DNA of 64,000 nucleotides from Lactarius indigo (Eukaryota; Basidiomycota; Agaricomycetes; Russulales; Russulaceae). Positions 53,901-62,285 of the stretch are shown one piece after another. The translations under genes were made by a program, and so were the position numbers. Position 1 is the first letter of the stretch. Each line of letters opens with the position of its first letter. The stretch spans positions 806,001 to 870,000 of the forward strand of contig JAFKAC010000018.1 of assembly GCA_025766275.1 (NCBI GenBank). The letters run 5' to 3'. The notes beneath the pieces were generated by a model. It made no database searches and had not been told where the DNA came from. It saw only the letters and a list, made by a program, of their open reading frames with translations.

Positions 53901-55707
53901 CAACCCGACGGCTGATTGGACGGATAAGCCATCCCCTATTCCAAACGTGATCACAAGACTGACACAGCTGAAGGAAGCGCGTCAACTCGCCCAGACCCTT
54001 ATCAAAAAGGCACAAGACAGCTGGATCCGACATAAAGATACCCCACAGTATCGGGTCGGTGACCAAGTATGGTTAGAAGGAAAACACCTACGAACCAATC
54101 AACCTACGGCGAAACTGGCGGCGCGACGCCACGGACCGTTTAAAGTGACTCAGGTGATGTCCCCTTATAACTACCGACTTGAGCTTCCCACGCAGTGGAG
54201 CATCCATCCAGTGTTTCACATCGATCTTCTCACGCCGTACAAAAGCACGACTATGCACGGCGAAAATTTCCCGCGACCACCACCGGATCTTGTGGAAGGA
54301 GAGGAAGAATACGAGGTCGAGGCTATTCTAGACTCACGGCACTTCGGCCACCGCAAAAAGCTTCAATACCTCGTCAAATGGAAGGGGTATCCGGACTCGG
54401 AGAATCAGTGGGTCGATAAGGATGACGTATTCGCTCCAGACGCGATAGAAGAATACCAAGCGGGCCGAACGACTGTACGACGCCTTAAAAGCCAGTCTGG
54501 AGATGGTCAGGGAGAGTACCACTCCCACCTTCGCTCCTCTTGTACTTCTATGCCCACTTCTCCCCTCAGACATGTCACCACGGCGATCCTCCTCGACCAA
54601 GTCGCACAAGACGCCGCCAACCTCATCGAAGACGACGAAGAAACCGTGGTTCAACAGGTCCAGCTCACTCCGTACACACCTGCAAACATGCGAGCGGGGC
54701 ATATCACCGCTCAAGAATGGGCTAATGTCCTACAGAGGTTCCCCGACCCGACTCACCAGCCCGACGGCGAGCAGCAGCATGCCGTCCCTCACATCTTCCG
54801 GGACGACAACGGCAATCGAGAACCCGTTGCCATTATCCCCCCAGGTGACGACCTCATTGGCACGCGGGGAATTCTCCCTGCCGACCGCCCCCTCGAAGAC
54901 CCCACTGGAGTTAGAAGCAGCGGAGGACTGGCGGAGAGTGACGAAGGAGTGGGCCGACGAACAACTGCACTTAGCGCAGAAGAGGTTGAGCGAGTTGCGG
55001 CAGCGCAGGCAGCGCTCCCTCACGACGAGGCTCACGCTGACGACGAAGATTACTACCCGGTCAGACACCCCCTCCTTCGAACGCACAGCCACCCTACTAA
55101 TCCCCGAATCACCCCATGGCTCGTTCACACCGACGGAACCGCCATGTCTCGAGGACGTGTGCGATTGCCCGGCGTCGCACTTCACACCCCCATCACACAC
55201 GACGACGACCCCGCGCAGGTCCTTGCGCCTGAGGGGTTCCGGGCGAATCGACAGCCCCATTACCTTCACTTCCCCATCACCGGACCCGACGGCGTAGAGA
55301 GGAACGCCAGTCATGTGCAGATCGTAGGAGGTGCGAACCCATTTGTGTTAGGGCTCATCCCCGGTTCCCCCCATCTCTACGGCAAACCCCTCTACGCCCA
55401 TCCAATGCTATCGGCCGCGGGACGCGCCTTCATCGCCCACGAGGACCTAGTCATCCTCGCCTCCGACAAGATCACGGACCGCGCACTGAACCGCATCAGG
55501 GATGAGTCCCTTACTGCGGAAGTGACACGTTACCGTGCGGCCGCATATGAAGAAGAACGGCTCGCGGCCCGTATCCGTCAACTCCAGGCCATGCGGTTGT
55601 CGGCAAGGGACGACAAGAGAGACTGCATTTACCGGTTGGAGCGGGCCAATGTTTTTGAGAGGATTAGCGACGAGCAGTCTACGTGGACGGCGCGAGACTT
55701 TCGGTGA
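50896..55707 (+). CDS. Gypsy D pol polyprotein (PR-RT-RNaseH-INT-chromodomain-tail)
   Basis: Made as Gag-Pol by -1 frameshift near 50970; the open frame begins upstream, inside gag, but that part is not expected to be translated. Counting from 50896: protease LVDSGATDNF with Asp at residue 72; RT with KKKDGKLRPVQDYR and YMDD at 425-428; RNase H (DASGFAVGAVLL, YDIYDLELLAI); integrase HHCC (HPGISR...CADC), first core Asp in LDFITKLP (about 854) and second in ISDRDP (915), then TDGQSERTNQWLEQYL; GPF motif; chromodomain about 1139-1190 (YEVEAILDSR...LVKWKGYPD). A tail of about 400 residues contains YLHFPITGPDG, NPFVLGLIPGSPHLYGKPLYAHP and a C-terminal coiled-coil-like segment (DESLTAEVTRYR...YRLERANVFER). 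No stops. The tail has no zinc knuckles, unlike A and C. Confidence 0.92.
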   Translation: MAYWGRQHARRGEGPDIAGLMGKRGFSERLNPSAWVRALNCNSVIMTRFRSLRIPVSIRTNYRMADIRVLVDSGATDNFMNPRFINKMGIGTQPLAQPRKIWNIDQTENKAGSITHFTDLNVYAKGYHRTMRFLVTDLGTEEIVLGYPWLATYEPTINWRDAVIHEDIMPVVISTQDSSHQHTVIAAALTNDQKEEIADELDEESVHLRATTSTELAIQARKEEPPIELPAVYQAFRQLFSEEASQRFPPSRPWDHAIDFKPNTPSAIDCKIYPLTQEEEGKLKEFLDEKLKQGYLRPSISPYASSFFFIKKKDGKLRPVQDYRVINSHTIRNQYPLPLIQDLIYDLSNAHIYTKLDIRWGYNNIRIRDGDQEKAAFKTKFGLFEPTVMFFGLTNSPATFQTMMNHIYRDTIAKHELRGTIIRVYMDDIGIATREGHDSADHVAAVTDVLRVAQEHDLYFKLEKCLFHQPRMDYLGVILEKGVTRMDPVKVRGIKDWPTPTKVRDVRSFLGFCNFYRLFIRGFATHAQPLNRLTRKDAEWRWTEEEDRAFKTLKRLVTEEPVLAHPNLQEQFELEVDASGFAVGAVLLQRKSDGRKHPIGYYSATLSEAERNYDIYDLELLAIVKALRHWRPLLAGSPHKIKIFSDHLNLQYWKTPQKISRRVAREVLELMEYDFEIHHIKGKNNGRADALSRRPDYDQGEEDNQGVVVLPPEVFIRATNVARALEIHPMMQQPRRRQDPTVIKTWIDAHRLKKIEGEWYKDGRLVVTGPMTAYRAIIQDHHDPPVHRHPGISRTQRIVERHHWWPSIRRDVYEYVTGCADCQRNKVNTRPTRAPLHPITPATDVPLFHTIALDFITKLPTSQSYDSILTITDHDCSKASIFIPCNEEVTVEGTTILYVNHVFKRFGLLRKIISDRDPQFTSKFTREVCRILGIQQNISTAYHPRTDGQSERTNQWLEQYLRFWANERQDNWAEYLPIAEFAHNNWPHEHTKQSPFMLLMGYNPTADWTDKPSPIPNVITRLTQLKEARQLAQTLIKKAQDSWIRHKDTPQYRVGDQVWLEGKHLRTNQPTAKLAARRHGPFKVTQVMSPYNYRLELPTQWSIHPVFHIDLLTPYKSTTMHGENFPRPPPDLVEGEEEYEVEAILDSRHFGHRKKLQYLVKWKGYPDSENQWVDKDDVFAPDAIEEYQAGRTTVRRLKSQSGDGQGEYHSHLRSSCTSMPTSPLRHVTTAILLDQVAQDAANLIEDDEETVVQQVQLTPYTPANMRAGHITAQEWANVLQRFPDPTHQPDGEQQHAVPHIFRDDNGNREPVAIIPPGDDLIGTRGILPADRPLEDPTGVRSSGGLAESDEGVGRRTTALSAEEVERVAAAQAALPHDEAHADDEDYYPVRHPLLRTHSHPTNPRITPWLVHTDGTAMSRGRVRLPGVALHTPITHDDDPAQVLAPEGFRANRQPHYLHFPITGPDGVERNASHVQIVGGANPFVLGLIPGSPHLYGKPLYAHPMLSAAGRAFIAHEDLVILASDKITDRALNRIRDESLTAEVTRYRAAAYEEERLAARIRQLQAMRLSARDDKRDCIYRLERANVFERISDEQSTWTARDFR
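50968..51008 (+). other. Gypsy D gag-pol -1 frameshift signal (heptamer and hairpin)
   Basis: G-GGT-TTT in gag frame (50968-50974), a canonical X-XXY-YYZ heptamer, then a 6-nt spacer and a potential hairpin with core ACCCA (50987-50991) / TGGGT (50998-51002), extendable by GCC/GGC. The 28 bases 50981-51008 are identical in element E although the flanking sequence has diverged. Pol is in the -1 frame. Confidence 0.75.
54503..55297 (+). CDS. Candidate overlapping ORF in the +1 frame of gypsy D pol (264 aa)
   Basis: Starts at a real ATG soon after the chromodomain, entirely inside pol. Predicted product: Ser/Thr/Pro-rich N-terminal half, a heptad-like helical stretch (EEW-type, DWRRVTKEWADEQLHLAQKR), then a basic tail with LRLRGSGRIDSPITF. 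Element E has an ATG-started ORF in the same relative frame and place (58648-58121) with EWKETAARWQREQLHIAACR, and a GSGSIEDPITF counterpart further on. In the helical part the +1 frames of D and E look more alike than their pol frames do. It could still be an accident of high-GC, stop-poor DNA. Confidence 0.35.
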   Translation: MVRESTTPTFAPLVLLCPLLPSDMSPRRSSSTKSHKTPPTSSKTTKKPWFNRSSSLRTHLQTCERGISPLKNGLMSYRGSPTRLTSPTASSSMPSLTSSGTTTAIENPLPLSPQVTTSLARGEFSLPTAPSKTPLELEAAEDWRRVTKEWADEQLHLAQKRLSELRQRRQRSLTTRLTLTTKITTRSDTPSFERTATLLIPESPHGSFTPTEPPCLEDVCDCPASHFTPPSHTTTTPRRSLRLRGSGRIDSPITFTSPSPDPTA

Positions 55708-55737
55708 GTCTGGGGTCTCACGCTGAAAGGGGGGTGA

Positions 55738-56194
55738 TGTTACAGTTGCACGCATTGGACCCTTACTGTACCGGTTGTGACTACGGCGGTAAGGTAGATT
55801 AGTCACGGACTCGGAGTTTACGAAGGAGTTAGGTGTTTGCAGATGACTCGATCCTAGTACAGGTAGTAGTAGTATTAGGATTGCGATACTTACGCGATAC
55901 GTTGGACGCTACCTTACTGTGACTCATAGCAGCGCTTGAAAGCCTGCTCTACTTGTATTTAAGATAGCGGCGGAAGACCAAGACACGCCATCTTGGTCTT
56001 CTTCAATCGTCACTTCTTGTCTCCTCCTTTTCGAACTGCTCGCTTCGCCTATTAACGGGAAGCTGTTTACATTCACCAGTGTCTTCGAACATCTGGAACC
56101 TGCCTTCGTGCCATACGCCATCGCGCGTGACTAGCTAAGTCGCAAAGTCGCCTTATCAAAGCTCAAGTCGAGCTAACGTCGTGACGGCGTTACA
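55738..56194 (+). repeat. 3' LTR of gypsy D
   Basis: 457 bp, TGTTACAGTTGC...GGCGTTACA; differs from the 5' LTR at one visible base (CG to CA at position 7). Preceded by purine tract GAAAGGGGGGTGA. Confidence 0.95.
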
Positions 56195-56199
56195 TATAG

Positions 56200-56481
56200 G
56201 TTGCAGTAGCAGGTGATCGTCCCTGCTCGGTTGGTTGTTCCATCTACGTTTTGGACTTCTCTGGGGTGTTTTAGGGGTAATGTTCCTATCTTCAGTCCTT
56301 CTGTTGTTCGTTCGTCGATGAAATTTTCTGTCGCGCCGCAGTCTAGTAGCGTCTCGACTTCGGTCATTTGGTGCCACATATACAGTTTCGCAGGTACTGT
56401 CATTGAGTCTTGTTTCGTACTGTACATGGTGCTAATGGTTGTCTTGCCCTCGACCGTTAGGGTTCGACACTTCAAAAATCC
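56200..56481 (-). pseudogene. Gypsy C pol, protease part (5' of the D insertion)
   Basis: Minus-one frame after gag. Contains the protease active site with LLDCGATENFIDE (usual Ser of DSG replaced by Cys) and VQNVDGTTNRAGTI. The frame runs into D's target duplication and resumes at 48517 without loss. The proposed frameshift heptamer AAAATCC (GGATTTT on the minus strand) is at 56475-56481. Confidence 0.8.
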
Positions 56482-56956
56482 TCGTCGCCCATATATTGTT
56501 GATCCAGCCATGCTCCGTGTTCTTCGTCAGTCATCGTATTGAGGATTGCGCGAAGTTGTTGTTCTTTGGTAGGTGGGTTTGGTGGTGCGGGCTTCGTGGC
56601 CGAGTCCGTTGGTCTGGTAGTTTCTTCTTTCGTTGAGGTGATCTCGGTGACTCGGGCTGTTGTACTTTGTCACGGTGTGTTTCCCTGCGTGTTTCTGAGT
56701 GGGCAATTTTGTGACATGTGACCTTGTTGTCGACAGCGGAAGCATCGTCCTTCGGCCAATAATTTCTTTTGTTCTTCGTCGGTTAACTTGGTGAGCGGTC
56801 GGGTCTGTGTCTGATTTATTGTTGCGGCGTTGACGTCCATCAGGACAACGTCATTGTTGTGCGGTGCGGTGCGTGGGGTGTTTGTGGTGGTTTGGTATTG
56901 CTGACTTCTCCCGCCGTTTCTAGAGTTGTTGTTGCGGAAGCCGAGTCCCGCGTTGA
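56472..56956 (-). pseudogene. Gypsy C gag, C-terminal part (truncated by element E)
   Basis: From 56956 the gag frame encodes an Asn/Arg-rich linker, LMDVNAAT, and zinc knuckle CFRCRQQGHMSQNC, then TGA at 56670-56672 (CCG-TGA-CAA, a CpG context, best read as CGA), then KEQQLRAILNTMTDEEHG...DEDF to the natural stop on the shift site. Capsid and N-terminus lie beyond element E, outside the window. Confidence 0.75.
56475..56481 (-). other. Gypsy C gag-pol -1 frameshift site
   Basis: GGATTTT on the minus strand, in frame as G-GAT-TTT, followed directly by TGA; Gag ends MGDEDF. The -1 frame gives GFLKC and continues into protease. It parallels B (GGATTTTTAG) and A. Confidence 0.65.
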
Positions 56957-57463
56957 TGTTACGCTCCACTGGCGTTAGTCCAACTTGGACTCGGGAAGGG
57001 CGTAATCGACTTAGCGAAAGTTAGGCAAATGGGGATTTCGTATCAACCCAACGCAAGCTGAACAGGGGCACACCAGCGCACGCTGCAGCAAAGGTAAAGA
57101 AGATGGCTTCTTGGTAAGCCGAAGTGGAAGCACACTTAGTCCGAGACTAAGGCAGATGAAAAGGCAAGTCAAATGGTGGATTGAAGAAGACCAAGATGGG
57201 GACTCTTGGTCTTCCGAGTCTACTACTTATACAGATACACGCAGGCTTTAAAGCGCCGCTAGAACAGTCGGTAACCAGTAGCGTAACTAGCTCGAACCCT
57301 AGTACAGCTATCCTAGGAATGAGTCATACACGAGCCGCAATCACGTGCGAACTACTATGCTGACTGATACGATGTAAGAGTCCATGACTAATATCAATAC
57401 CAGACCGTAGTCATAACCGGTCATGAGTCGTGTGTAGTGAGTCATCAAGTCCGTACCGTAACA
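56957..57463 (-). repeat. 3' LTR of gypsy E
   Basis: 507 bp; on the element strand TGTTACGGTACGG...GGAGCGTAACA, preceded by AAAAGGGGGTGA. TATAAG (57231-57226) is 34 nt from ATCTTGGTCTT (57197-57187), the predicted self-primer, with the same GAAGACCAAGA / TCTTGGTCTTC inverted repeat as D. Confidence 0.85.
57187..57231 (-). promoter_or_regulatory. Gypsy E promoter and predicted self-primer
   Basis: TATA-like TATAAG and ATCTTGGTCTT 34 nt downstream. The 11-mer equals that of D, so the unseen PBS should be AAGACCAAGAT. Confidence 0.55.
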
Positions 57464-58120
57464 TCACCCCCTTTTCAGGAGTGAGGCCCACCTCACTAGT
57501 CCGCTCTCAATTCTTGCCTCATCTTCTCCACTTCATCCTCCATCCGCTCTAGTATGTTAGCGCGCTCCAATCGGTAAAGACTGTCCTTTTTGTCCGCCGT
57601 TGCCATCTCCCTCTCCATTTGCAGTTGCTGAATCCTCTTCTCCAGTTGGTCTTCGGCAAAGGCGAACTGCCGGAAACGGCGCAGTTCTTGGGAGAGGGTG
57701 ACATCCCCGATGCACATCAGTAGTAGGTCAGTGGGGTGTCGATCACGGAGCATAAAATACTCCTCATGTGGAATGAATGCGCGGTTGTTCTTCGGGAGGT
57801 GAGGAGTGGCATAGAGGGGTTTACCATAGAGGAAACCCGATCCCGGGGCTAGTCCGAGTACGAAGGGGTCTCCTCCTCAGATAACCTGTACGTGGGTTGC
57901 TTGTACCGTCGGTCCGTTGGGGAGCTTGATCGGGAACGGAATGTAATCGGGTCCTCTATTGACCCGGAACCCTTCAGGGACAACGGCCCTGGTTGCTGGG
58001 TCTCGCTCTCCCATTGGTGTATAACGAGCCGCTTGTGCCACGGCGACTCGTCCTCGGTGTAAAGGCCCCCCCGCTGCGTCAATGAGGAAGGGAGTGGCGG
58101 CTGGATCTTCAGCGTAGAAT

Positions 58121-58648
58121 TCATGGTTGAGGAATGCGTGCCTGAGGGGTAGTGGTCTCTAAGCTCGTCTTCATCCTCATCCTCGTCCAATACTCCCTTC
58201 GTTCCTTCATCATCCGGTGTCGGCAGGCGGCGATATGCAGTTGCTCCCGCTGCCACCGCGCCGCTGTCTCCTTCCATTCTTGTTTGTACTTCTTCATGGC
58301 GTCTGGTGGCTTCACCGCGCGGGACAGCTGCTTGAAGCCGAAAAAGCTCGTCTTCGGTGAGGAAGACTTCGGGCTCACCGGTGTTGGGGTTTGTGAGGGC
58401 ATACATTGGCGGAGGTGCTGGTTGAGTTGCTGCTGGATCGTCGTCGACAGTTCCCTGTAGGGGCATAGGGAATCGTTGCAGTGTCTGGTGCAGTTCTTCA
58501 CCAGTGATAGGGCCGTCTTCCTCATACTGCATGGTGGTACTACCTCCGGTAGTAGCTCCATTGGCTGCGGCGTTGTTGGAGGAGTCGGGGTTGACAAGTG
58601 TGGCGGCGGAGTCGTTGACGAGGGTAGCGAGGAGTGTGAGCTGGTCAT
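58121..58648 (-). pseudogene. Candidate overlapping ORF in gypsy E (counterpart of 54503-55297)
   Basis: ATG 58648, +1 relative to pol, 175 residues. Contains QEWKETAARWQREQLHIAACRH, aligning with the helical part of the D overlapping ORF. It ends early at 58121, close to where E has an indel; the GSGSIEDPITF part homologous to the D ORF end is found further on in the other frame. Confidence 0.3.
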
Positions 58649-61600
58649 TGTGTCGAGTGGAAGGCATAGAGGGAATGGGTGATGGGGACTTATCGCGACA
58701 AGAGACCATCCTTATATGCGTTTCTCTGTCGGGGTTAGAATGTTTGAACTCCCGCACGGCTTCATCGGCGAATACGTCATCCTTATCTATCCATTGATTG
58801 TCGGAGTCCGGGTATCCCTTCCATTTCACAAGGTATTGGAGCCGACGTCTTCTGCCGAATCGCCGAGAGTCTAGAATCTTCTCGACCTCATATTCCTCTT
58901 CATTATTGACCAAATCAGGCGGTGGGCGCTGATAGTTTGGTCCATGCGTGGGTGTTTCACGATAAGGTGTGAGAAGGTCTATATGGAAGACGTCGTGGAT
59001 GCTCCACTGCGTGGGAAGTTCAAGGCGATAGTTGACGGGGGACATCACCTGGATAACCTTAAATGGCCCATGCCGCTTGGCAGCTAGTTTTGCGGTTGGT
59101 TGGTGAGTACGTAAGTGGCATCCTTCTAACCATACAAGGTCACCTTCTTTGAACTTGGGCGTATCTTTGTGCTTGACCCATGACTTTTGCGCCCTGAGCA
59201 TGCAGGAGAAGGCGCGCTGTCATGCTTGTTTGAACTGGTCTAGCCTCAACGACACTTGTGGGATAGGGGAAGGCCTATTGGTCCAATCAGCACGAGGGTT
59301 GAACCCTGATAAGAGAAAGAAGGGGGACTCCCACGTGGTTTCATTAGGCCAATTGTTGTGCGTGAATTCCGCCATAGGCAGATAGCAGACCCAGTCGTCT
59401 TGTTGCTTGTTTACCCAGAAACGGAGATATTGTTCTAGCCATTGGTTCGTTCGTTCTGATTGGCCGTCGGTTCTGGGGTGATAAGCAGTTGAGATGTTCT
59501 GGCTGATGCCAAGGATTTTGCATATTTCCCACATAAACTTGGATGCAAAGCGGGGATCTCGGTCGCTGATAACACGCGAGGGGAGTCCAAATCGTGGGAA
59601 GACATGAGAGACGTACAAGGCAGCAGTTCCTTTGGCCGTTATTTCTTCATTACAAGGGATAAAGATAGCCGCTTTAGTACAATCATGATCTGTTACGGTG
59701 AGAATAGAGTCGTAGCCGCGGGAAACAGGAAGCTTAGTAATGAAGTCCACTGAAATGGTTTCGAACGGCAGGGCTTCCGGTTTGGGATAGATGGGTTGTA
59801 AGGATGCCCTAATGGGGCGGAGATTGACTTTGTGCCACTGGCATTCTGCACAACCTTTGACGTAGTCCACGACATCATTCTTCATTTGCGGCCACCAGTA
59901 GTGTCGTTCGGTGAGTTGAAGAGTGCGTTTGATACCCGGGTGGCCATAGACAGGGGAATCGTGGTGAGCAGCAATAATAGTGCGTTTGTTGTGGATACCG
60001 CCGGTGACCACTCGGCGCCCGTCTTTATACCATGTCCCTTCGATGTCTTTTAGTTTGTGGGCGTCAACCCAAGGTTTCAACTTAGCTGTGTCCTGTTCGT
60101 AGATGGGGTGTTCCGGAGTCATTTCCACTGGTAAGATCTCAGGTCTCCAGTGTGGATGTCGTGGTTCCTCTAGTGTGGTAGCGCGTGCAAAGACGCTCTC
60201 GGGTAGCACTGTGATTCCTTCGTTGTCATTTTCCCCTTGATCATAGTCTGGTCTTCGCGACAGTGCGTCAGCGCGTCCATTAGAAGTTCCCTTAATGTGG
60301 TGAATCTCGAAATCGTATTCTGAGAGTTCGAGTACTTCCCTGGCTACGCGTCTACTAATCTTTTGTGGTGATTTCCAGTATTGTAGATTAAGATGGTCAG
60401 AAAACACTTTGATCTTGTGAGGGGAGCCCGCTAAGAGGGGTCTCCAGTGACGGAAGGCTTTGACAATTGCAAGGAGTTCGAGGTCATAGATGTCGTAGTT
60501 TCGTTCGGCTTCGTTGAGGGTGGACGAGTAGTAGCCGATGGGGTGTCGTTTGCCGTCTGCTTTTCATTGAAGAAGGACTGCACCTGTGGCGAAACCAGAT
60601 GCGTCAACTTCTCATTCGAATTGTTGTGTGAGATCTGGATGCGCTAAGACGGGTTCGCTGGTGACGAGAGTTTTAAGGTCTTGGAATGCCTTTTCCTCTT
60701 CATTCCCCCAGTGCCATTCGGTATCTTTGCACGTGAGTTTGTTAAGTGGTCGTGCTTTGGTTGCGAATCCTCGTATAAAGGGTCGGTAAAAATTGCAGAA
60801 TCCAAGGAAAGAGCGAATGTCCTTAACCTTGGTTGGCCTTGGCCAGTCTTTAATGCCTGAAATTTTGACGGGGTCCATGCGTGTCACCCCCTTTTCAAGG
60901 ATTACCCCCAGGTAATCCATACGCGGGGAGTGGAAGAGGCATTTTTCGAGCTTGTAATATAGGTCATGTTCCACGGATATGCGGAGAACGTCTTTGACTG
61001 CGTCAATGTGATCTGGTAAGGAGTGATTAAGTCCCGTAGCGATGCCGATGTCGTCCATGTAAACTCGAATAGTTGTACCGTGTGTTTCATGCTTTGTGAT
61101 GACGTCCCTGAAGATGAAGTTCATCATAGTCTGGAACGTTGCTGGGGAATTCATTAAGCCAAAAAACATCACCGTTGGTTCGAATAATCTGTATTGTGTT
61201 TTGAACGCCGCTTTCTCCTCATCTCCTTCCTTGATGCGTATGTTGTTATATCCCCATCTAACATCGAGCTTGGTGTAGATATGGGCGTTGCTGAGGTCGG
61301 TGATAAGATCGGAAATGAGAGGGAGTGGATATTGATTGCGGATAGTGACAGCGTTGATTTTTCGGTAATCCTGGACAGGTCGCAACTTACCATCCTTCTT
61401 TTTGATAAAGAAGAAGGACGATGCGTATGGGGACTTTGAGGGTCGTATGTACCCCTTTTTCAGCTGTTCGTCGATCCATTCACGCAGTTTCTTGTCTTCC
61501 TCTTGGGTCATAGGGTATATCTTGCAATCAATGGCGTCAGCTGTGCCCGGTTTAAATTCAATGGCATGATCCCAGGGCCTGCTGGGCGGAAACCTGTCCG

Positions 61601-62244
61601 ACGCTTCTTCGCTGAAGAGGCGTTCAAATTCGTGGTATTCGGGGGGTAACTCAGCTTTAGTGGTGTATTGTTGAGCGGCAATAGCGAGGTCAGTAGCGGT
61701 GGCTCTAATTCGGCACCCTTCTTCGAACTGTTGTCGTTGTTCATCTGTGATAACGCAAGAGTGCACGACTTCATAATCGTCGTTCTGAGAAGTGGTGGTT
61801 GCTGCAATTGTTGTTTTGAGACAGGGGTTGGTTGATCAAATGATGATGGGGAGCATGTCTTCGTGGATGGCGGCTTGTGACCATTTGATGTGTGGGTCAT
61901 AAATAGCAAGCCAGGGGTATCCTAATACGATATCTTCGTTGCCGATATCCGTAATAAGGAAACGTATTTCCTTGTGGATTCCTTTAGTTTGAACATCAAC
62001 GTCGGTATAGTGAGTGATACGCCCTGACTTATTTTCTGTGTTGTCAATGTTCCATATTTTCTTTGGGACATCGAGTGGTCTTGTCCCAAGTCCCATCCTT
62101 TTTGCGGAGGAGGGTTTCATGAAGCAATGAGTTGCTCCTGAGTCAACTAGTGCTCATATGTCGGCCATTGCGTAACTGGTGCAAATCGATACTGGAACTC
62201 TCATAGAACGGTAGCGAGTCATGATTACACTGTTACAATTAACT

Positions 62245-62285
62245 GCCCTCACCCAGGCCGATGGGTTCAGGCGTCCTGAAAACCC
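62245..62285 (-). other. Gypsy E gag-pol -1 frameshift signal
   Basis: G-GGT-TTT heptamer at 62285-62279 (minus strand), 6-nt spacer, and the same 28-base hairpin region as D (62272-62245). Identity here exceeds that of the adjoining coding sequence. Confidence 0.75.

Larger units (their letters stand above)
48518..56194 (+). mobile_element. Ty3/gypsy chromovirus D, full length and coding-intact
   Basis: 7677 bp, 457-bp LTRs that differ at one visible site (CpG to CpA), target duplication TATAG at 48513-48517 and 56195-56199. Complete self-priming pair, gag, -1 shift site with hairpin, and a 1.6-kilocodon pol without stops, purine tract GAAAGGGGGGTGA. It is the best candidate for a recently active gypsy copy here and serves as the intact reference for element E. 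Confidence 0.96.
43351..56956 (-). mobile_element. Ty3/gypsy chromovirus C (3' LTR to part of gag; hosts D and E)
   Basis: Minus-strand element. 3' LTR at 43351-43954, pol 43988-48517 and 56200-56481, gag from 56478 up to 56956 where element E enters. Its left flank GTATC (43346-43350) should be one target duplication; the other is out of view, as is the 5' LTR. Element D lies in its protease (duplication TATAG). Confidence 0.9.
57496..62285 (-). pseudogene. Gypsy E pol, inactivated
   Basis: Follows gag by -1 shift at GGGTTTT (62279-62285). Protease ALVDSGATHCF; RT with KKKDGKLRPVQDYR and VYMDDIGIATG (about 61060); RNase H; integrase (VDFITKLP, ISDRDPRF, TDGQSERTNQWLEQ); chromodomain (YEVEKILDSR...LVKWKGYPD, about 58790-58890); tail ending YRLERANILER. 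In-frame TGA at 62154-62156, 61836-61838, 60612-60614, 60564-60566, 59220-59222 and 57877-57879. At 60564 the intact D copy has CGA (GCAGTTCTCCTACAACGA region). A frameshift near 58060-58120 switches the tail frame. Confidence 0.85.
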
